Counted from the first letter of the stretch, positions 55,082 to 64,000 are shown. The stretch: 64,000 nt of DNA from Gp13-AA77 sp036521995 (GCA_036521995.1 DATDGR010000179.1:1-64000); one strand, 5' to 3'. Notes: generated by a model not told the origin, from the letters alone. Program-made: numbers and translations.

Positions 55082-56247
55082 ACCAGACCCTCCAAGCCGC
55101 TTTCGACCGGATACAGCGCCCGGCCCTCGGCGTCGGCGCCATCGCGCTCGCCATCTCCGCGGTCGGCGCGCTTCTAAGCCCGACGCAATTCGTCCGCTCG
55201 TATATGGTGGCCTTCTGGTTTTGGCTCATGCCCGCTCTCGGGTGCCTCGCTGTGCTCATGATCCAGTACTTTATCAAGGGAAAGTGGGGCCTTCTGATCC
55301 GCCGCCCCCTCGAGGCGGGCACCAGAACCCTGCCGCTGATGGCCGTGCTTTTCCTCCCCATTCTTTTCAGCCTCTCGCGGATATACTTGTGGGCGCGGCC
55401 GGAAACAGTGGCTTCGCTGCACCTGGAGCACTTTAAGCAGGAGTACCTTACCGCTCCATTCTGGGTTGCGAGAGCTGTGGTCTATTTTGCCCTGCTGCTG
55501 CTCTGGGCCTACTTGCTTAACAGATGGTCGTCTCGCGAGGACGCTGCCGGAGGCTCGCGTCCCCTCGACCGGATGCGCTACCTGAGTGGGCCCGGGCTCG
55601 TTCTGTTCTCATTTATCGTCACTTTCGCCGCGATTGACTGGATCATGTCGCTCGATCCGGGCTTCTTCTCGACCATCTATGGGCTGATCTTCGTCGTCAT
55701 CCCCGCCCGCATGGGGGTAGCGCTCGCCGTGATCGTATTGATGCTGCTTTCGAAATACGAACCGTTCACTAGTCTCGCCGAGCCCAAACGCTTCAACGAT
55801 TACGGCAATCTGCTGTTGGTCTTCACCATGCTGTGGGCTTATCTCCAATTCGATCAGTTTCTGATCATCTGGGCGGGCAACCTTCAGGATGAGATTCCCT
55901 GGTACGTGATCCGCGCGAAGGGAAGCTGGGGCGGCGTTGCCCTCAGTTTGTTTATCCTGAACTTTGCCTTACCCTTCATGCTGTTGCTTCAGCGCGCGGT
56001 CACGCAGCGTATGAGATGGCTGGCAGGATTGTCCGTAACGATTCTAATCATGGAGTGGGTTGACCTATACTGGATGATCTCGCCGTCCTTCTTCCCTCAG
56101 GGTCCGCGTCTCAGCTGGATGGACCTGACGCTCTTCGCCGGCATCGGCGGGGTGTGGGTTGCCTACTTTGTGGCACAATTGAAAAAAAGGCCGCTCATGC
56201 CTTTGCACGATCCACGCTTCGAAGGAGTAATCACGGTTGGAAGCTAA
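55078..56247 (+). CDS. actF: Alternative complex III subunit F, NrfD-like membrane protein
   Basis: 389 residues with about ten membrane helices, a second NrfD-like subunit related to ActC. Conserved parts: YMVAFWFWLMPALGCLAVLM, FAAIDWIMSLDPGFFSTIYG, LWAYLQFDQFLIIWAGNLQD. Translationally coupled to actE by a 4-base overlap. It is thought to assist quinol binding or proton transfer. Confidence 0.93.
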   Translation: MNQTLQAAFDRIQRPALGVGAIALAISAVGALLSPTQFVRSYMVAFWFWLMPALGCLAVLMIQYFIKGKWGLLIRRPLEAGTRTLPLMAVLFLPILFSLSRIYLWARPETVASLHLEHFKQEYLTAPFWVARAVVYFALLLLWAYLLNRWSSREDAAGGSRPLDRMRYLSGPGLVLFSFIVTFAAIDWIMSLDPGFFSTIYGLIFVVIPARMGVALAVIVLMLLSKYEPFTSLAEPKRFNDYGNLLLVFTMLWAYLQFDQFLIIWAGNLQDEIPWYVIRAKGSWGGVALSLFILNFALPFMLLLQRAVTQRMRWLAGLSVTILIMEWVDLYWMISPSFFPQGPRLSWMDLTLFAGIGGVWVAYFVAQLKKRPLMPLHDPRFEGVITVGS

Positions 56248-56734
56248 CACCGGCCATGGCGCAGTTGGGCACGCTGGAGTCCACGCCCACGAGAAGACGG
56301 ATGCTCCGGTTTACAGCGCCGCCATCCTGGGAGGGGCATTTGTGGTCCTTCTCGTCTTCGGTGTGGTGGTTGGCTACCTCGCCTTCCGGTTCTTCAGCAG
56401 CCAGGAGAGTCTGGGCCCCCCGGCGTCGCCGCTTGCTAGTGCCCGGAGGCTCCCTCCCGAACCGCGGTTGCAGGTGAACGGGTACCAGGACTGGGTGGCC
56501 TACCAAAAGCGACAGCAGGACATCCTGAACAGCTTCGGCTGGGTAGACGCTGGAGCCGGCGTCGTGAGAATTCCTATTGATCAGGCTATGGATGACCTCC
56601 TGAAGAAGGGGCTGCCGGTGAGGGCCCCGGCCGAGACCTCAAGCGTCGCCCATGCATTGAAGCAGAACTCGGCTGGCCCTGCGAAGGCAACCGCGCCGCC
56701 GGGCTCTCAGCCGCCTGCTGTCAAGGGGTTCTGA
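56237..56734 (+). CDS. Small membrane protein of the act-sco junction
   Basis: 165 residues from a TTG start that overlaps actF by 11 bp; GAAGGAG lies about 10 bases upstream. A His-rich N-terminus (GHGAVGHAGVHAHEK), one membrane helix (VVLLVFGVVVGYLAF) and a periplasmic tail with FGWVDAGAGVVRIPIDQAMDDLL. That last motif recurs in small proteins at this position in other act-cta clusters, often with sco. It may help copper delivery or assembly; the His-rich start fits but does not prove it. Confidence 0.75.
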   Translation: MEANTGHGAVGHAGVHAHEKTDAPVYSAAILGGAFVVLLVFGVVVGYLAFRFFSSQESLGPPASPLASARRLPPEPRLQVNGYQDWVAYQKRQQDILNSFGWVDAGAGVVRIPIDQAMDDLLKKGLPVRAPAETSSVAHALKQNSAGPAKATAPPGSQPPAVKGF

Positions 56735-56742
56735 GAACCACC

Positions 56743-57660
56743 ATGTCCCCGAACGAAGCCGGAATGTCGTTTAGAATGAACAACGCGGAAGAATTCTCCT
56801 CACCGGTCAATGAGCCTTCCAGCCGCACTTGTGCCGAAATATCGTCAGTGATCCGTGGTTTGGTTATGGTGGCGGTGTTCGGGATCACCCTGTGCGGATC
56901 CATCGGCCAAGCCCAGGTGAGGGGCGCTAGCGTTAAGCCCGCGATCCTGCGTGACGTGGGCATCGACCAAAGGCTGAATCAGCAGGTTCCGCTTGATCTC
57001 CCCTTCCGAGACGAGCAGGGTAACACCGTGCGCCTCGGTGACTACTTCGGCCGGAAGCCGGTGATCCTGTCGCTTGTCTATTACGAGTGCCCCATGCTCT
57101 GCACCACGGCGCTGAACGGTTTGGAGCAGAGCTTGAAGGAACTCAAGTTCAACCTGGGTCAAGATTTCGACGTGGTCACGGTGAGCTTTGATCCGGCCGA
57201 GAAGCCGGTGCTGGCTGCCGCCAAGAAGGCCGTCTATGTCGGGCTTTATGGCCGGCCCGGGGCGGCGGAGGGATGGCATTTTCTCACCGGCGATCAAGAC
57301 TCCATCCAGAGGCTCACCCAAGCCGTCGGGTTCAGGTACAACTATGATCCCAACATCAAGCAGTTTATTCACGCCACCGGGATCATCGTGCTGACCCCGC
57401 AGGGCAAGCTGGCCAGGTATTTCTACGGAATCAGTTATCCAGCAGGAAACCTGCGGCTGGGCCTCGTCGAGGCATCGGAGGGCAAGATCGGAAACCCGGT
57501 CGACGAGGTGCTGCTCTATTGCTGCGAGTACGATCCCATGACGGGAAAATACAGTTTGATTATCGCGAGAGTGCTCCAGGTGGGGGCGGCGGTGACGATT
57601 CTCTCGCTCGGCACGCTGATGTTCGTCATGTTCCGAAGCGCGCCCGGCATTCGGGCCTAA
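56743..57660 (+). CDS. sco: SCO1/SenC copper chaperone for CuA assembly
   Basis: 305 residues. N-terminal anchor around residues 38-52, then a thioredoxin-like domain with the copper-binding CxxxC in YYECPMLCTTALNG and the third ligand His in QFIHATGIIVLTPQG. A second membrane helix lies near the C-terminus (VGAAVTILSLGTLMFVMF), as in the acidobacterial type. It matures the CuA site of the oxidase subunit II encoded just downstream. ATG 56764 is an alternative start. Confidence 0.92.
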   Translation: MSPNEAGMSFRMNNAEEFSSPVNEPSSRTCAEISSVIRGLVMVAVFGITLCGSIGQAQVRGASVKPAILRDVGIDQRLNQQVPLDLPFRDEQGNTVRLGDYFGRKPVILSLVYYECPMLCTTALNGLEQSLKELKFNLGQDFDVVTVSFDPAEKPVLAAAKKAVYVGLYGRPGAAEGWHFLTGDQDSIQRLTQAVGFRYNYDPNIKQFIHATGIIVLTPQGKLARYFYGISYPAGNLRLGLVEASEGKIGNPVDEVLLYCCEYDPMTGKYSLIIARVLQVGAAVTILSLGTLMFVMFRSAPGIRA

Positions 57661-57732
57661 GTCTCAAACGGGTTCTTGAGAATGCGGGCCAGTTGTTCAG
57701 ACCCGCGAACAACGAACGGCGGCTCATCGATC

Positions 57733-58683
57733 ATGTGGTACGGCTTTCCATTTCATCCCGAACAGGCTTCCTCAATTGCGCCCGAGTGGGATTATCTGTT
57801 CTACTTTTTGACGGCGCTCACGGTCTTTTTCTCTATCTTGATCTTTGGCCTGGTGTTTTACTTTGCCGTCAAATACCGCCGCCGGGAGAAAAACGAAGTC
57901 CCGCCGCAAAACGAAGGCAACCTGCTCCTGGAGTTAGGCTGGACCATCATCCCCGCCGGCATTTGCGTATTTATTTTCGGTTGGTCGTCGGAGCTGTTCA
58001 TGCGCACCCAACGGGCCCCGGCCGCCTCCACCGAAGTCTTTGTGGTGGGAAAGCAATGGATGTGGAAGGTGCAGCACCCGGAGGGACCGAGGGAGATCAA
58101 CCAGTTGCACGTCCCAATGGGCGTGCCGATCAAGCTGACGATGACCTCGGAAGACGTTATCCACGACTTTGGCGTTCCCGCCTTCCGTATCAAGAAAGAC
58201 GTGGTTCCAGGCATTTACTCCACCGAATGGTTTACCGCCACCAAGACGGGCGAGTATCACCTTTTCTGCGACCAATACTGCGGCATGGGGCATTCGCACA
58301 TGAGGGGTACTGTGGTGGTGATGAAACCGGAAGAATATGAGCGCTGGCTTTCCGGCCAGATGAACGTCAAGCCGATGGCCGCCGAGGGCGAGAGGCTGTT
58401 CGGGCAGCTCGGCTGTAACACCTGCCACCCCGGGGAAGGAAAGAATTCAGGACCGCCACTGCAAGGCTTGTTTGGCAGCCAGGTAAAGCTTCAGGACGGG
58501 AAGACCGTAACCGCGGACGAGGGTTTCATTCGTGAAGCTATCCTGGGCCCCCAGGCGGTCGCGGGCTACCCGGCCCTGATGCCGACCTTCCAGGGCCAGA
58601 TGAACGAAGAAGAGGTCCTGGACCTTGTCGCCTACATCAAGTCTCTGGGACCACCCGCGGAAAGGAAGGCCACCAAGCCATGA
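57733..58683 (+). CDS. ctaC: Cytochrome c oxidase subunit II fused to cytochrome c (caa3 type)
   Basis: 316 residues from ATG 57733 (MWYGFPFHPEQ; earlier start codons in frame give an unlikely N-terminus). Two membrane helices (about 18-45 and 65-90) lead to the cupredoxin domain with the CuA ligands in FCDQYCGMGHSHM and the aromatic patch GKQWMWKV. A C-terminal cytochrome c domain has CNTCH and a distal Met in YPALMPTFQGQM. The fusion takes electrons directly from ActA/ActE-type donors. Overlaps ctaD by ATGA. Confidence 0.95.
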   Translation: MWYGFPFHPEQASSIAPEWDYLFYFLTALTVFFSILIFGLVFYFAVKYRRREKNEVPPQNEGNLLLELGWTIIPAGICVFIFGWSSELFMRTQRAPAASTEVFVVGKQWMWKVQHPEGPREINQLHVPMGVPIKLTMTSEDVIHDFGVPAFRIKKDVVPGIYSTEWFTATKTGEYHLFCDQYCGMGHSHMRGTVVVMKPEEYERWLSGQMNVKPMAAEGERLFGQLGCNTCHPGEGKNSGPPLQGLFGSQVKLQDGKTVTADEGFIREAILGPQAVAGYPALMPTFQGQMNEEEVLDLVAYIKSLGPPAERKATKP

Positions 58684-60311
58684 GTACGGTTGCCCTGGAA
58701 TCTCCCCCGACCCTGCCGGAAGTGCACTATCTGAACGCCGATTACGGCTGGCGTTCCTGGCTGTTTACGACGGATCACAAGCGCATCGCCTGGCTGTACC
58801 TGTTTGCCATTACGTTCATGTTTGTCGTCGGCGGCCTCTCCGCAACCCTGATGCGCCTGAATTTGATCGAGCCGTCGGGCCTTTTATTCGAGCCGGCCAG
58901 TTACAACAAGCTGTTCACGGCCCACGGACTGGTCATGATTTTCTTCTTCCTGACGCAGTCGATTCCTACGGTGCTCGGGAACTTTCTAATCCCGATCATG
59001 ATCGGCGCCCGCGATGTGGCCTTCCCCAAGCTCAACCTTCTGAGCTGGTACATATACATGCTCGGCGCGACGGTTTTCATCATCAGTCTGGCGACCGGCG
59101 GCATCGACACCGGCTGGACGCTCTATACGCCGTTGAGCACCACCTACGCCAACACCAACGTCTTATCGGCCACCATGGGTATCTTCATTGCCGGCTTTTC
59201 CTCGATTTTGACCGGCTTGAACTTCATCGTCACCATCCACAAGATGCGTGCACCCGGCATGACATGGTTCCGGCTGCCGCTCTTCATCTGGTCGATGTAC
59301 GCCACCAGCGTGATCTTCGTTCTGGCGATGCCCGTGATTGCCATCACCCTGGCCTTGATTGCTCTCGAGCGCGTCTGGCACGTGGGCATTTTCGATCCCG
59401 GCCTCGGTGGCGACCCCATCCTCTTTCAGCACCTCTTCTGGTTCTTCGGGCACCCGGAGGTCTACATCCTGATTCTGCCCTCCATGGGGGTTATCAGCGA
59501 ATTGGTCGCGGCCGGGTGCCGGAAGCGGATCTTCGGCTACAGCTTCGTGGCCTTCTCCAGTGTCTCCATCGCCGCCATTTCCTTCATGGTGTGGGGCCAT
59601 CACATGTTTCTGACCGGGCAGTCGGTGTATGCCGGCCTGGTCTTTTCGGCCCTGAGTTTCGCCGTGGCCATTCCTTCCGCCGTGAAGATCTTCAACTGGA
59701 CGGCCACCATGCACAAAGCGTCCGTCTCTTACGATACCCCCATGCTGTACGCCATCGGCTTCATTGGGCTGTTTACCATTGGCGGGCTCACGGGTCTTTT
59801 CCTGGCGTCCATGGGCACCGACGTGCACCTGCACGACACCTATTTCGTGGTGGCGCACTTCCATTACGTGATGGTGGGCGGCGCCATCATGGGATATCTC
59901 GGCGGATTGCACTTGTGGTGGCCGAAGATGACGGGCCGGCTCTACCCCGAGGCCTGGGCCCGTTTTGCGGCGCTGCTCGTCTTTGTGGGCTTTAACCTGA
60001 CTTTTGGCCCACAGTTCATTCTAGGCTATGTGGGTATGCCGAGGCGTTACGCGGTTTACCCTGCCGAGTTCCAGGTGCTGAACGTTTTGTCCTCGGCCGG
60101 CGCTTCCATTCTGGCGGTGGGTTACGTCATTCCGCTGATCTACTTTACCTGGTCGGCGCTGAAGGGTCCGATTGCCGGCCCCAATCCCTGGGGCGCGAAG
60201 GGTCTGGAGTGGACGATTGCTTCACCGCCCCCGACGCATAACTTTGAACAGACCCCGATAGTGACTGAAGAAGCCTACGCCTACGGGCCTGAGGAGGCTC
60301 ATGTCGGCTGA
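58680..60311 (+). CDS. ctaD: Cytochrome c oxidase subunit I (A1-type haem-copper oxidase)
   Basis: 543 residues, twelve membrane helices. Haem a ligand in FTAHGLVMIFFF; CuB ligand with cross-linked Tyr in FFGHPEVYILILPSMG (the Glu marks type A1); WGHHMF (CuB His pair); HDTYFVVAHFHYVM (haem a3 and haem a His). The D-channel Asp is in GARDVAFPKLN. Complete and normal in length. It reduces oxygen and pumps protons. Confidence 0.97.
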   Translation: MSTVALESPPTLPEVHYLNADYGWRSWLFTTDHKRIAWLYLFAITFMFVVGGLSATLMRLNLIEPSGLLFEPASYNKLFTAHGLVMIFFFLTQSIPTVLGNFLIPIMIGARDVAFPKLNLLSWYIYMLGATVFIISLATGGIDTGWTLYTPLSTTYANTNVLSATMGIFIAGFSSILTGLNFIVTIHKMRAPGMTWFRLPLFIWSMYATSVIFVLAMPVIAITLALIALERVWHVGIFDPGLGGDPILFQHLFWFFGHPEVYILILPSMGVISELVAAGCRKRIFGYSFVAFSSVSIAAISFMVWGHHMFLTGQSVYAGLVFSALSFAVAIPSAVKIFNWTATMHKASVSYDTPMLYAIGFIGLFTIGGLTGLFLASMGTDVHLHDTYFVVAHFHYVMVGGAIMGYLGGLHLWWPKMTGRLYPEAWARFAALLVFVGFNLTFGPQFILGYVGMPRRYAVYPAEFQVLNVLSSAGASILAVGYVIPLIYFTWSALKGPIAGPNPWGAKGLEWTIASPPPTHNFEQTPIVTEEAYAYGPEEAHVG

Positions 60312-60990
60312 AGCGCAGGGCGCCACCCTGGTGGCGGAACAGTTCGACGACTTCGAACAGCAAAAGCACGCCGACACTTTTGGAATGTGGCTGTTCCTGG
60401 CCACCGAAGTCCTGTTTTTCGGAGGCTTGTTCTGCGGCTACGCTCTTTACCGCAGCCTCTATTTCGAGGCCTTCACCGCCGGCAGCCATCTGCTGAAAAT
60501 CGGTTATGGAGCCTTCTATACCGTCCTGCTGATCTGCAGCAGCTTGACCATGGCTCTCGGTGTTCGCGCCGCTCAGCTTCGCAGGCCAACCTCCCTGACC
60601 GTCTATCTGGCGCTGACCTGGATCATGGGAGCGGCCTTTGTCTACATCAAGCTGCGCTATGAATGGTACGGCGATTATGTGGAGGGCTTGGTACCGGGCC
60701 TTCATTTTGCTCCCCACGGCGAAGCCCTCGAAATCATCAACCGGTTCCACGCTACCCTGCCACACCTGAGCCTGTTCTTCATCTTCTATTTCTGTATGAC
60801 GGGCGTTCACGCCCTGCATATGGTGGTCGGAGTGGGCTTGCTGACTACCCTTTTGATTTTCACCCGCCAGGGCAAGAACACCCAGGGAAACTACAACTGG
60901 GTTGAGATGGTGGGGCTCTACTGGCACTTCGTGGACATTGTGTGGATCTTCCTCTTTCCCTTACTCTACTTGATTGGGGGCCGGTATTAA
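60301..60990 (+). CDS. ctaE: Cytochrome c oxidase subunit III
   Basis: 229 residues; GAGGAG just before the ATG, inside the end of ctaD. Seven-helix subunit with MWLFLATEVLFFGGLFCGYA, FFIFYFCMTGVHALHMVVG and YWHFVDIVWIFLFPLLYL, all standard. It stabilises subunit I against turnover loss. Confidence 0.95.
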   Translation: MSAEAQGATLVAEQFDDFEQQKHADTFGMWLFLATEVLFFGGLFCGYALYRSLYFEAFTAGSHLLKIGYGAFYTVLLICSSLTMALGVRAAQLRRPTSLTVYLALTWIMGAAFVYIKLRYEWYGDYVEGLVPGLHFAPHGEALEIINRFHATLPHLSLFFIFYFCMTGVHALHMVVGVGLLTTLLIFTRQGKNTQGNYNWVEMVGLYWHFVDIVWIFLFPLLYLIGGRY

Positions 60991-61316
60991 TGTCTGAGCA
61001 CGTCCATCCCAAGAGGTTTTACGTGGCCGTTTTCGTGGCGCTGGTGATCCTGACCGCCGTCACCACGACCGTTGCCTACGTGGATCTCGGCCCTATGAAC
61101 ACCGTGGTGGCACTCGTCATCGCCGTCTGCAAGGCGACCCTGGTGGTGCTTTTCTTCATGCACCTGAAAGACCAGGCAGGACTCACGCGCGTCGTGATCC
61201 TGGCGGCCATTCTGTGGCTCGCCGTTCTGATCGGGGCCACCGTCAACGACGTTTTCACCCGGCACTGGGTCCCCTCGAACGGGCCGTGGCAGAGCAGCGC
61301 CCTGATGACGCCCTGA
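60990..61316 (+). CDS. ctaF: Cytochrome c oxidase subunit IV
   Basis: 108 residues from ATG 60990, sharing one base with the ctaE stop (TAATG). Three membrane helices (YVAVFVALVILTAVTTTVAY; VVALVIAVCKATLVVLFFM; LAAILWLAVLIGATV) with the family motif FFMHLKDQAGLTRVV. Small structural subunit of caa3-type oxidase. Confidence 0.93.
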   Translation: MSEHVHPKRFYVAVFVALVILTAVTTTVAYVDLGPMNTVVALVIAVCKATLVVLFFMHLKDQAGLTRVVILAAILWLAVLIGATVNDVFTRHWVPSNGPWQSSALMTP

Positions 61317-61335
61317 CCCGTAAGTGTTTTTCATC

Positions 61336-62016
61336 ATGCCGAACGCGGTCTCACTTCCGCCGCTCTCGCCAGCCGAAATCAAATTGTCCGATTCCGGGAA
61401 AGGTCCTGAGACGCCTCCTCCCCAGGGGGGCGGCGATGACTTTGGCAACTGGAACCCGATGGGCTGGACCACTCCCGCCGCCGCCAGCCGAGCCGGGATC
61501 TACGTGGGGCTTGCCTCAGTCTCGATGCTCTTCGCAAGCCTGACCGGCTTCTTCCTTCTGCATCGAAGCGTGGCCCGGAACTGGGTGTACACTCCGCTTC
61601 CGTCCATCCTGTATCTCAATACGCTAATGCTCGCGACGAGCAGCGTCACTTTGGAACGGGCGCGCGCCGCGCTTCGCTCCGACCGTTCCAGAGCCTTTCG
61701 CGGCTGGCTTTACATCACGCTTGGCCTCGGGGCTGCCTTCCTGGGGGGACAGGTATCCGCCTGGCATCAGCTGGCCGCGGCGGGCGTTTACTTGGCGGGC
61801 AATCCGAGCGCCGCTTTCTTTTACTCCGTCACCGGCGCGCACGGACTGCACGTGGCAGGGGGCCTGACGGCGCTCGGGTACCTGGTGCTGAAGGCTCGGC
61901 AGATCGAGTGGGGCCTGAAGCGGCGCACGGTTGTGGACGTCACCCGGATCTACTGGCATTTCATGGGCGGCTTGTGGGTTTACCTTCTGGCCCTGCTGGC
62001 GTGGCTGCAGGCCTAG
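61336..62016 (+). CDS. Second haem-copper oxidase subunit III
   Basis: 226 residues from ATG 61336 (a GTG at 61324 is in frame; neither has a clear ribosome site). After a soluble Pro/Gly-rich lead of about 45 residues it is a CtaE-fold protein: IYVGLASVSMLFASLTGFFL, LGLGAAFLGGQVSAWHQLAA, FYSVTGAHGLHVAGGLTALG, RIYWHFMGGLWVYLLALLAW. It is a diverged paralogue of the ctaE product two genes upstream. A second subunit III after ctaF is seen in some caa3 operons; why is unknown. Confidence 0.9.
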   Translation: MPNAVSLPPLSPAEIKLSDSGKGPETPPPQGGGDDFGNWNPMGWTTPAAASRAGIYVGLASVSMLFASLTGFFLLHRSVARNWVYTPLPSILYLNTLMLATSSVTLERARAALRSDRSRAFRGWLYITLGLGAAFLGGQVSAWHQLAAAGVYLAGNPSAAFFYSVTGAHGLHVAGGLTALGYLVLKARQIEWGLKRRTVVDVTRIYWHFMGGLWVYLLALLAWLQA

Positions 62017-62101
62017 CCTCCGAAAGGTCGACGTTTGCATCAAGATGCCTTCGTCAAAAGCTCGTTCGGAATGAAAGGAAGCCCTGCGGTGCTTCGACCG
62101 A

Positions 62102-63112
62102 ATGGGCTACATGAGTAGCCAGCGGACCTTGATGCTCCGCCCGCGCTTCCGGTGTAAGGCCGCCGTTTTCGCCGGTCTTCTCTCCGCTTCTCTCGCGCTC
62201 GCTGCAAAGGCGGGGAGGGGCAGCGGCGACCCGCTTACGCAGGTGCCCGCTGCCGCATCCGGTTCCACTCCGCAGCAGTGGACTCTTGTATGGAGCGACG
62301 AATTCGACGGCCCCGACGGATCGGTCCCTGATCCCAAGAAATGGACTTATGACATCGGCGTGGGCGGGAACGGATGGGGTAACCATGAGCTCGAGTACTA
62401 CACCAACCTTCCCCGAAACGCTTCCATCCAAAACGGCAATCTCGTGATCACAGCCGTCAAGGAGAATTATACAGGCCCCGGCAGCGCCCCTCACGCCCCG
62501 ACGGACGGCTCATCCGCCGGGCAGACCTCAGTCACGGGTCAGGTCACGCGGCATTACACTTCGGCGCGTCTCAAGACGCAGGGTTTGTTCGAACAGACCT
62601 ATGGCCGCTTCGAGGCCCGCATCAGGATCCCCTACGGTCAGGGGATGTGGCCCGCATTCTGGATGCTCGGCGCTGACATCGACAAAGCTGGTTGGCCGCG
62701 CTCCGGCGAGATCGACATCATGGAGAACATCGGCAAGGAGCCTTCCAAGGTTCATGGCAGCATCCATGGACCGGGACCGTCGGCGCCAGGCACCGATGAT
62801 ATGTCGGCTGTCTATGCGCTCCCCAGCGGGCGGCGCTTTGCGGACGAGTTCCACGTCTTCGCCGTGGAATGGGAGCCGAAAACCATCCGCTTTTACGTGG
62901 ATGGCGACCTTTACGAAACCGCGACGCCCGCCGGCCTTCCCCATGGAACCGGATGGACATTTGATCACCCGTTCTTTCTGCTGCTCAACCTTGCGGTCGG
63001 CGGCGACTGGCCCGGCAGCCCCGATGCGTCGACCCATTTTCCGCGGCAGATGCTGGTGGATTACGTGAGGGTCTACGAGCGTCAACCGGGCAAGTCGACC
63101 AGTGGCAGGTAA
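62102..63112 (+). CDS. Secreted glycoside hydrolase family 16 beta-glucanase
   Basis: 336 residues. The signal peptide (about 1-38) ends LALAAKA. One GH16 jelly-roll: WSDEFDGPDGSVPDPKKWTY, GNHELEYYTNLPRNA, FEARIRIPYGQGMWPAFWML, and the catalytic EIDIMENIG (two Glu flanking Ile-Asp-Ile-Met), HVFAVEWEPKTIRFYVDG, FLLLNLAVGGDWPG. It is likely an endo-1,3-(or 1,3;1,4-)beta-glucanase/laminarinase attacking fungal or plant glucans outside the cell. No binding module. ATG 62111 is an alternative start. Confidence 0.93.
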   Translation: MGYMSSQRTLMLRPRFRCKAAVFAGLLSASLALAAKAGRGSGDPLTQVPAAASGSTPQQWTLVWSDEFDGPDGSVPDPKKWTYDIGVGGNGWGNHELEYYTNLPRNASIQNGNLVITAVKENYTGPGSAPHAPTDGSSAGQTSVTGQVTRHYTSARLKTQGLFEQTYGRFEARIRIPYGQGMWPAFWMLGADIDKAGWPRSGEIDIMENIGKEPSKVHGSIHGPGPSAPGTDDMSAVYALPSGRRFADEFHVFAVEWEPKTIRFYVDGDLYETATPAGLPHGTGWTFDHPFFLLLNLAVGGDWPGSPDASTHFPRQMLVDYVRVYERQPGKSTSGR

Positions 63113-63297
63113 CGCGGACCTTGCGAAAGGGTGGGATGCGATGCCCCACCGAGCCGCGCTCCGTGGCCGACCACCAGCTTTAGGTGACACGGCCTGGTGC
63201 GCGCCCAGCGCCATCCGGATGCCGCTCTCGTGAGCACCTGGCTCGAAGAAGCGGAAGTTTGCGGGTGGCGCCGATTTGCTCAAAGGAGTCAGGTCGC

Positions 63298-64000
63298 ATG
63301 TTCATCTCCGCCGTGCTCTGGGTCGCGGTCGCATCAATGGCATCGCCGGTGCCGGACGCGGCCTATCAGTCTGAGATCGAACAGTGGCGCCAGCGCCGTG
63401 AAGCCGGGCTCAAATCCGATGACGGCTGGCTCACCGTGGCCGGGCTCTTCTGGTTGAAGCGGGGCGTCAACAACGTGGGTACGGACGCGGGGAACGACTT
63501 CGTGCTTCCCTCAGGATCAGCGCCCGGCAAAGTGGGCGTCTTCGACTTTCACGACGGGATCATCTCCTTTCAGGCGGCGCCGGGCGTCAACGCAACCGTG
63601 AACGGTAATCCGGCAACGTCCGCCACGCTCAAACCAGACTCCTCGGAGTCGCCCGACGTTCTGCGCCTGAATGACCTCACGATGTTCGTCATCCAGCGCG
63701 GCGATCGCTACGGCATCCGTCTGAAAGACAAAAACAGCGAGATGCGCAAGGCCTTTACGGGGTTGAACTACTTCCCCGCGAAGGAAGAGTACCGCGTGAA
63801 GGCGAGATTTGTGCCCTACGATCCGCCCAGGATGATCGCCGTTCCCAACATCCTGGGGCAGACCGAACAGACTCCGTGTCCCGGCTACGTGGTGTTCACC
63901 TTGCAGGGCCGCGAGTTGCGCCTCGATCCCGTTACGGAAGGCGACTCGCTGTTCTTCATCTTTAAGGATCTGACCTCAGGCAAGGAGACCTATCCGCCCG
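63298..64000 (+). CDS. DUF1684 protein, 5' part
   Basis: The first 234 codons are visible; the gene runs out of the window. AAAGGAG lies 10 bases before the ATG. A short signal-like N-terminus (FISAVLWVAVASMASPV) precedes DUF1684: EIEQWRQRREAGLKSDDGWL, TVAGLFWLKRGVNNVG, SLFFIFKDLTSGKETYPP. The family is widespread in Acidobacteria and Bacteroidota, and its function is unknown. Confidence 0.9.
   Translation, partial: MFISAVLWVAVASMASPVPDAAYQSEIEQWRQRREAGLKSDDGWLTVAGLFWLKRGVNNVGTDAGNDFVLPSGSAPGKVGVFDFHDGIISFQAAPGVNATVNGNPATSATLKPDSSESPDVLRLNDLTMFVIQRGDRYGIRLKDKNSEMRKAFTGLNYFPAKEEYRVKARFVPYDPPRMIAVPNILGQTEQTPCPGYVVFTLQGRELRLDPVTEGDSLFFIFKDLTSGKETYPP

Noticed and set aside
58625..59995. Plus-strand open frame of 456 codons overlapping ctaD
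   Set aside because: Another frame of ctaD; ctaD carries all haem and copper ligands.

Overview
The window looks like a high-GC chromosome segment from an acidobacterium, probably of the Solibacter/Bryobacter type. This is an inference from family content: a large MacB/FtsX-type permease next to a PadR gene, a TonB receptor with an N-terminal carboxypeptidase-regulatory-like domain, paired Tat-exported Gfo/Idh/MocA oxidoreductases, a GlgE/TreS/maltokinase set, and an alternative complex III plus caa3 oxidase cluster. I saw no rRNA, tRNA, CRISPR array, phage or transposase gene.

Layout. 1-4.7 kb: the 3' end of a membrane acyltransferase, a Cys-rich secreted protein, a secreted protein with an internal duplication, and an RRM RNA-binding protein with a hairpin leader. 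4.8-16.4 kb: surface and sugar functions on the minus strand: TonB receptor with a small CPVC protein, PadR (frameshifted) with its permease, and two exported oxidoreductases plus a TIM-barrel isomerase. 16.6-26.6 kb: a GH57 enzyme facing a five-gene minus-strand operon, glgE-treS-glucosylglycerate synthase-like-MscS-like-mak. It joins trehalose/maltose-1-phosphate/alpha-glucan metabolism to a second compatible solute and a mechanosensitive-type membrane protein. 27-29 kb: a decayed, divergent oxyR-dps pair. 28.8-47.9 kb: housekeeping genes (rRNA methyltransferase, rarA, hisC, rRNA pseudouridine synthase, scpAB, trpS, ubiE, nitrilase, pckG, purE, purD, etfBA, fabG-acpP-fabF). 48.7-62.0 kb: an uninterrupted plus-strand respiratory operon, actABCDEF, a small membrane protein, sco, ctaC (fused to cytochrome c), ctaD, ctaE, ctaF and a second subunit III. 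It would carry electrons from menaquinol (ubiE/menG at 37 kb fits) through alternative complex III to oxygen. 62-64 kb: a secreted GH16 beta-glucanase and the start of a DUF1684 protein.

The least explained feature is a dispersed noncoding repeat family in four large intergenic gaps (about 1.9, 13.7, 27.8 and 40.8 kb). Three copies carry ACGAACC heptamers whose spacings are close to whole multiples of 10.5 bp, so the motif stays on one face of the helix, together with a TTTAGAATCA core. The fourth keeps the core but has CCAAAGCC in place of the heptamer. Each lies about 250-320 bp downstream of a sigma70-like promoter, three of them near consensus. I regard this as the best candidate in the window for an undescribed element. 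All counts were made by hand.
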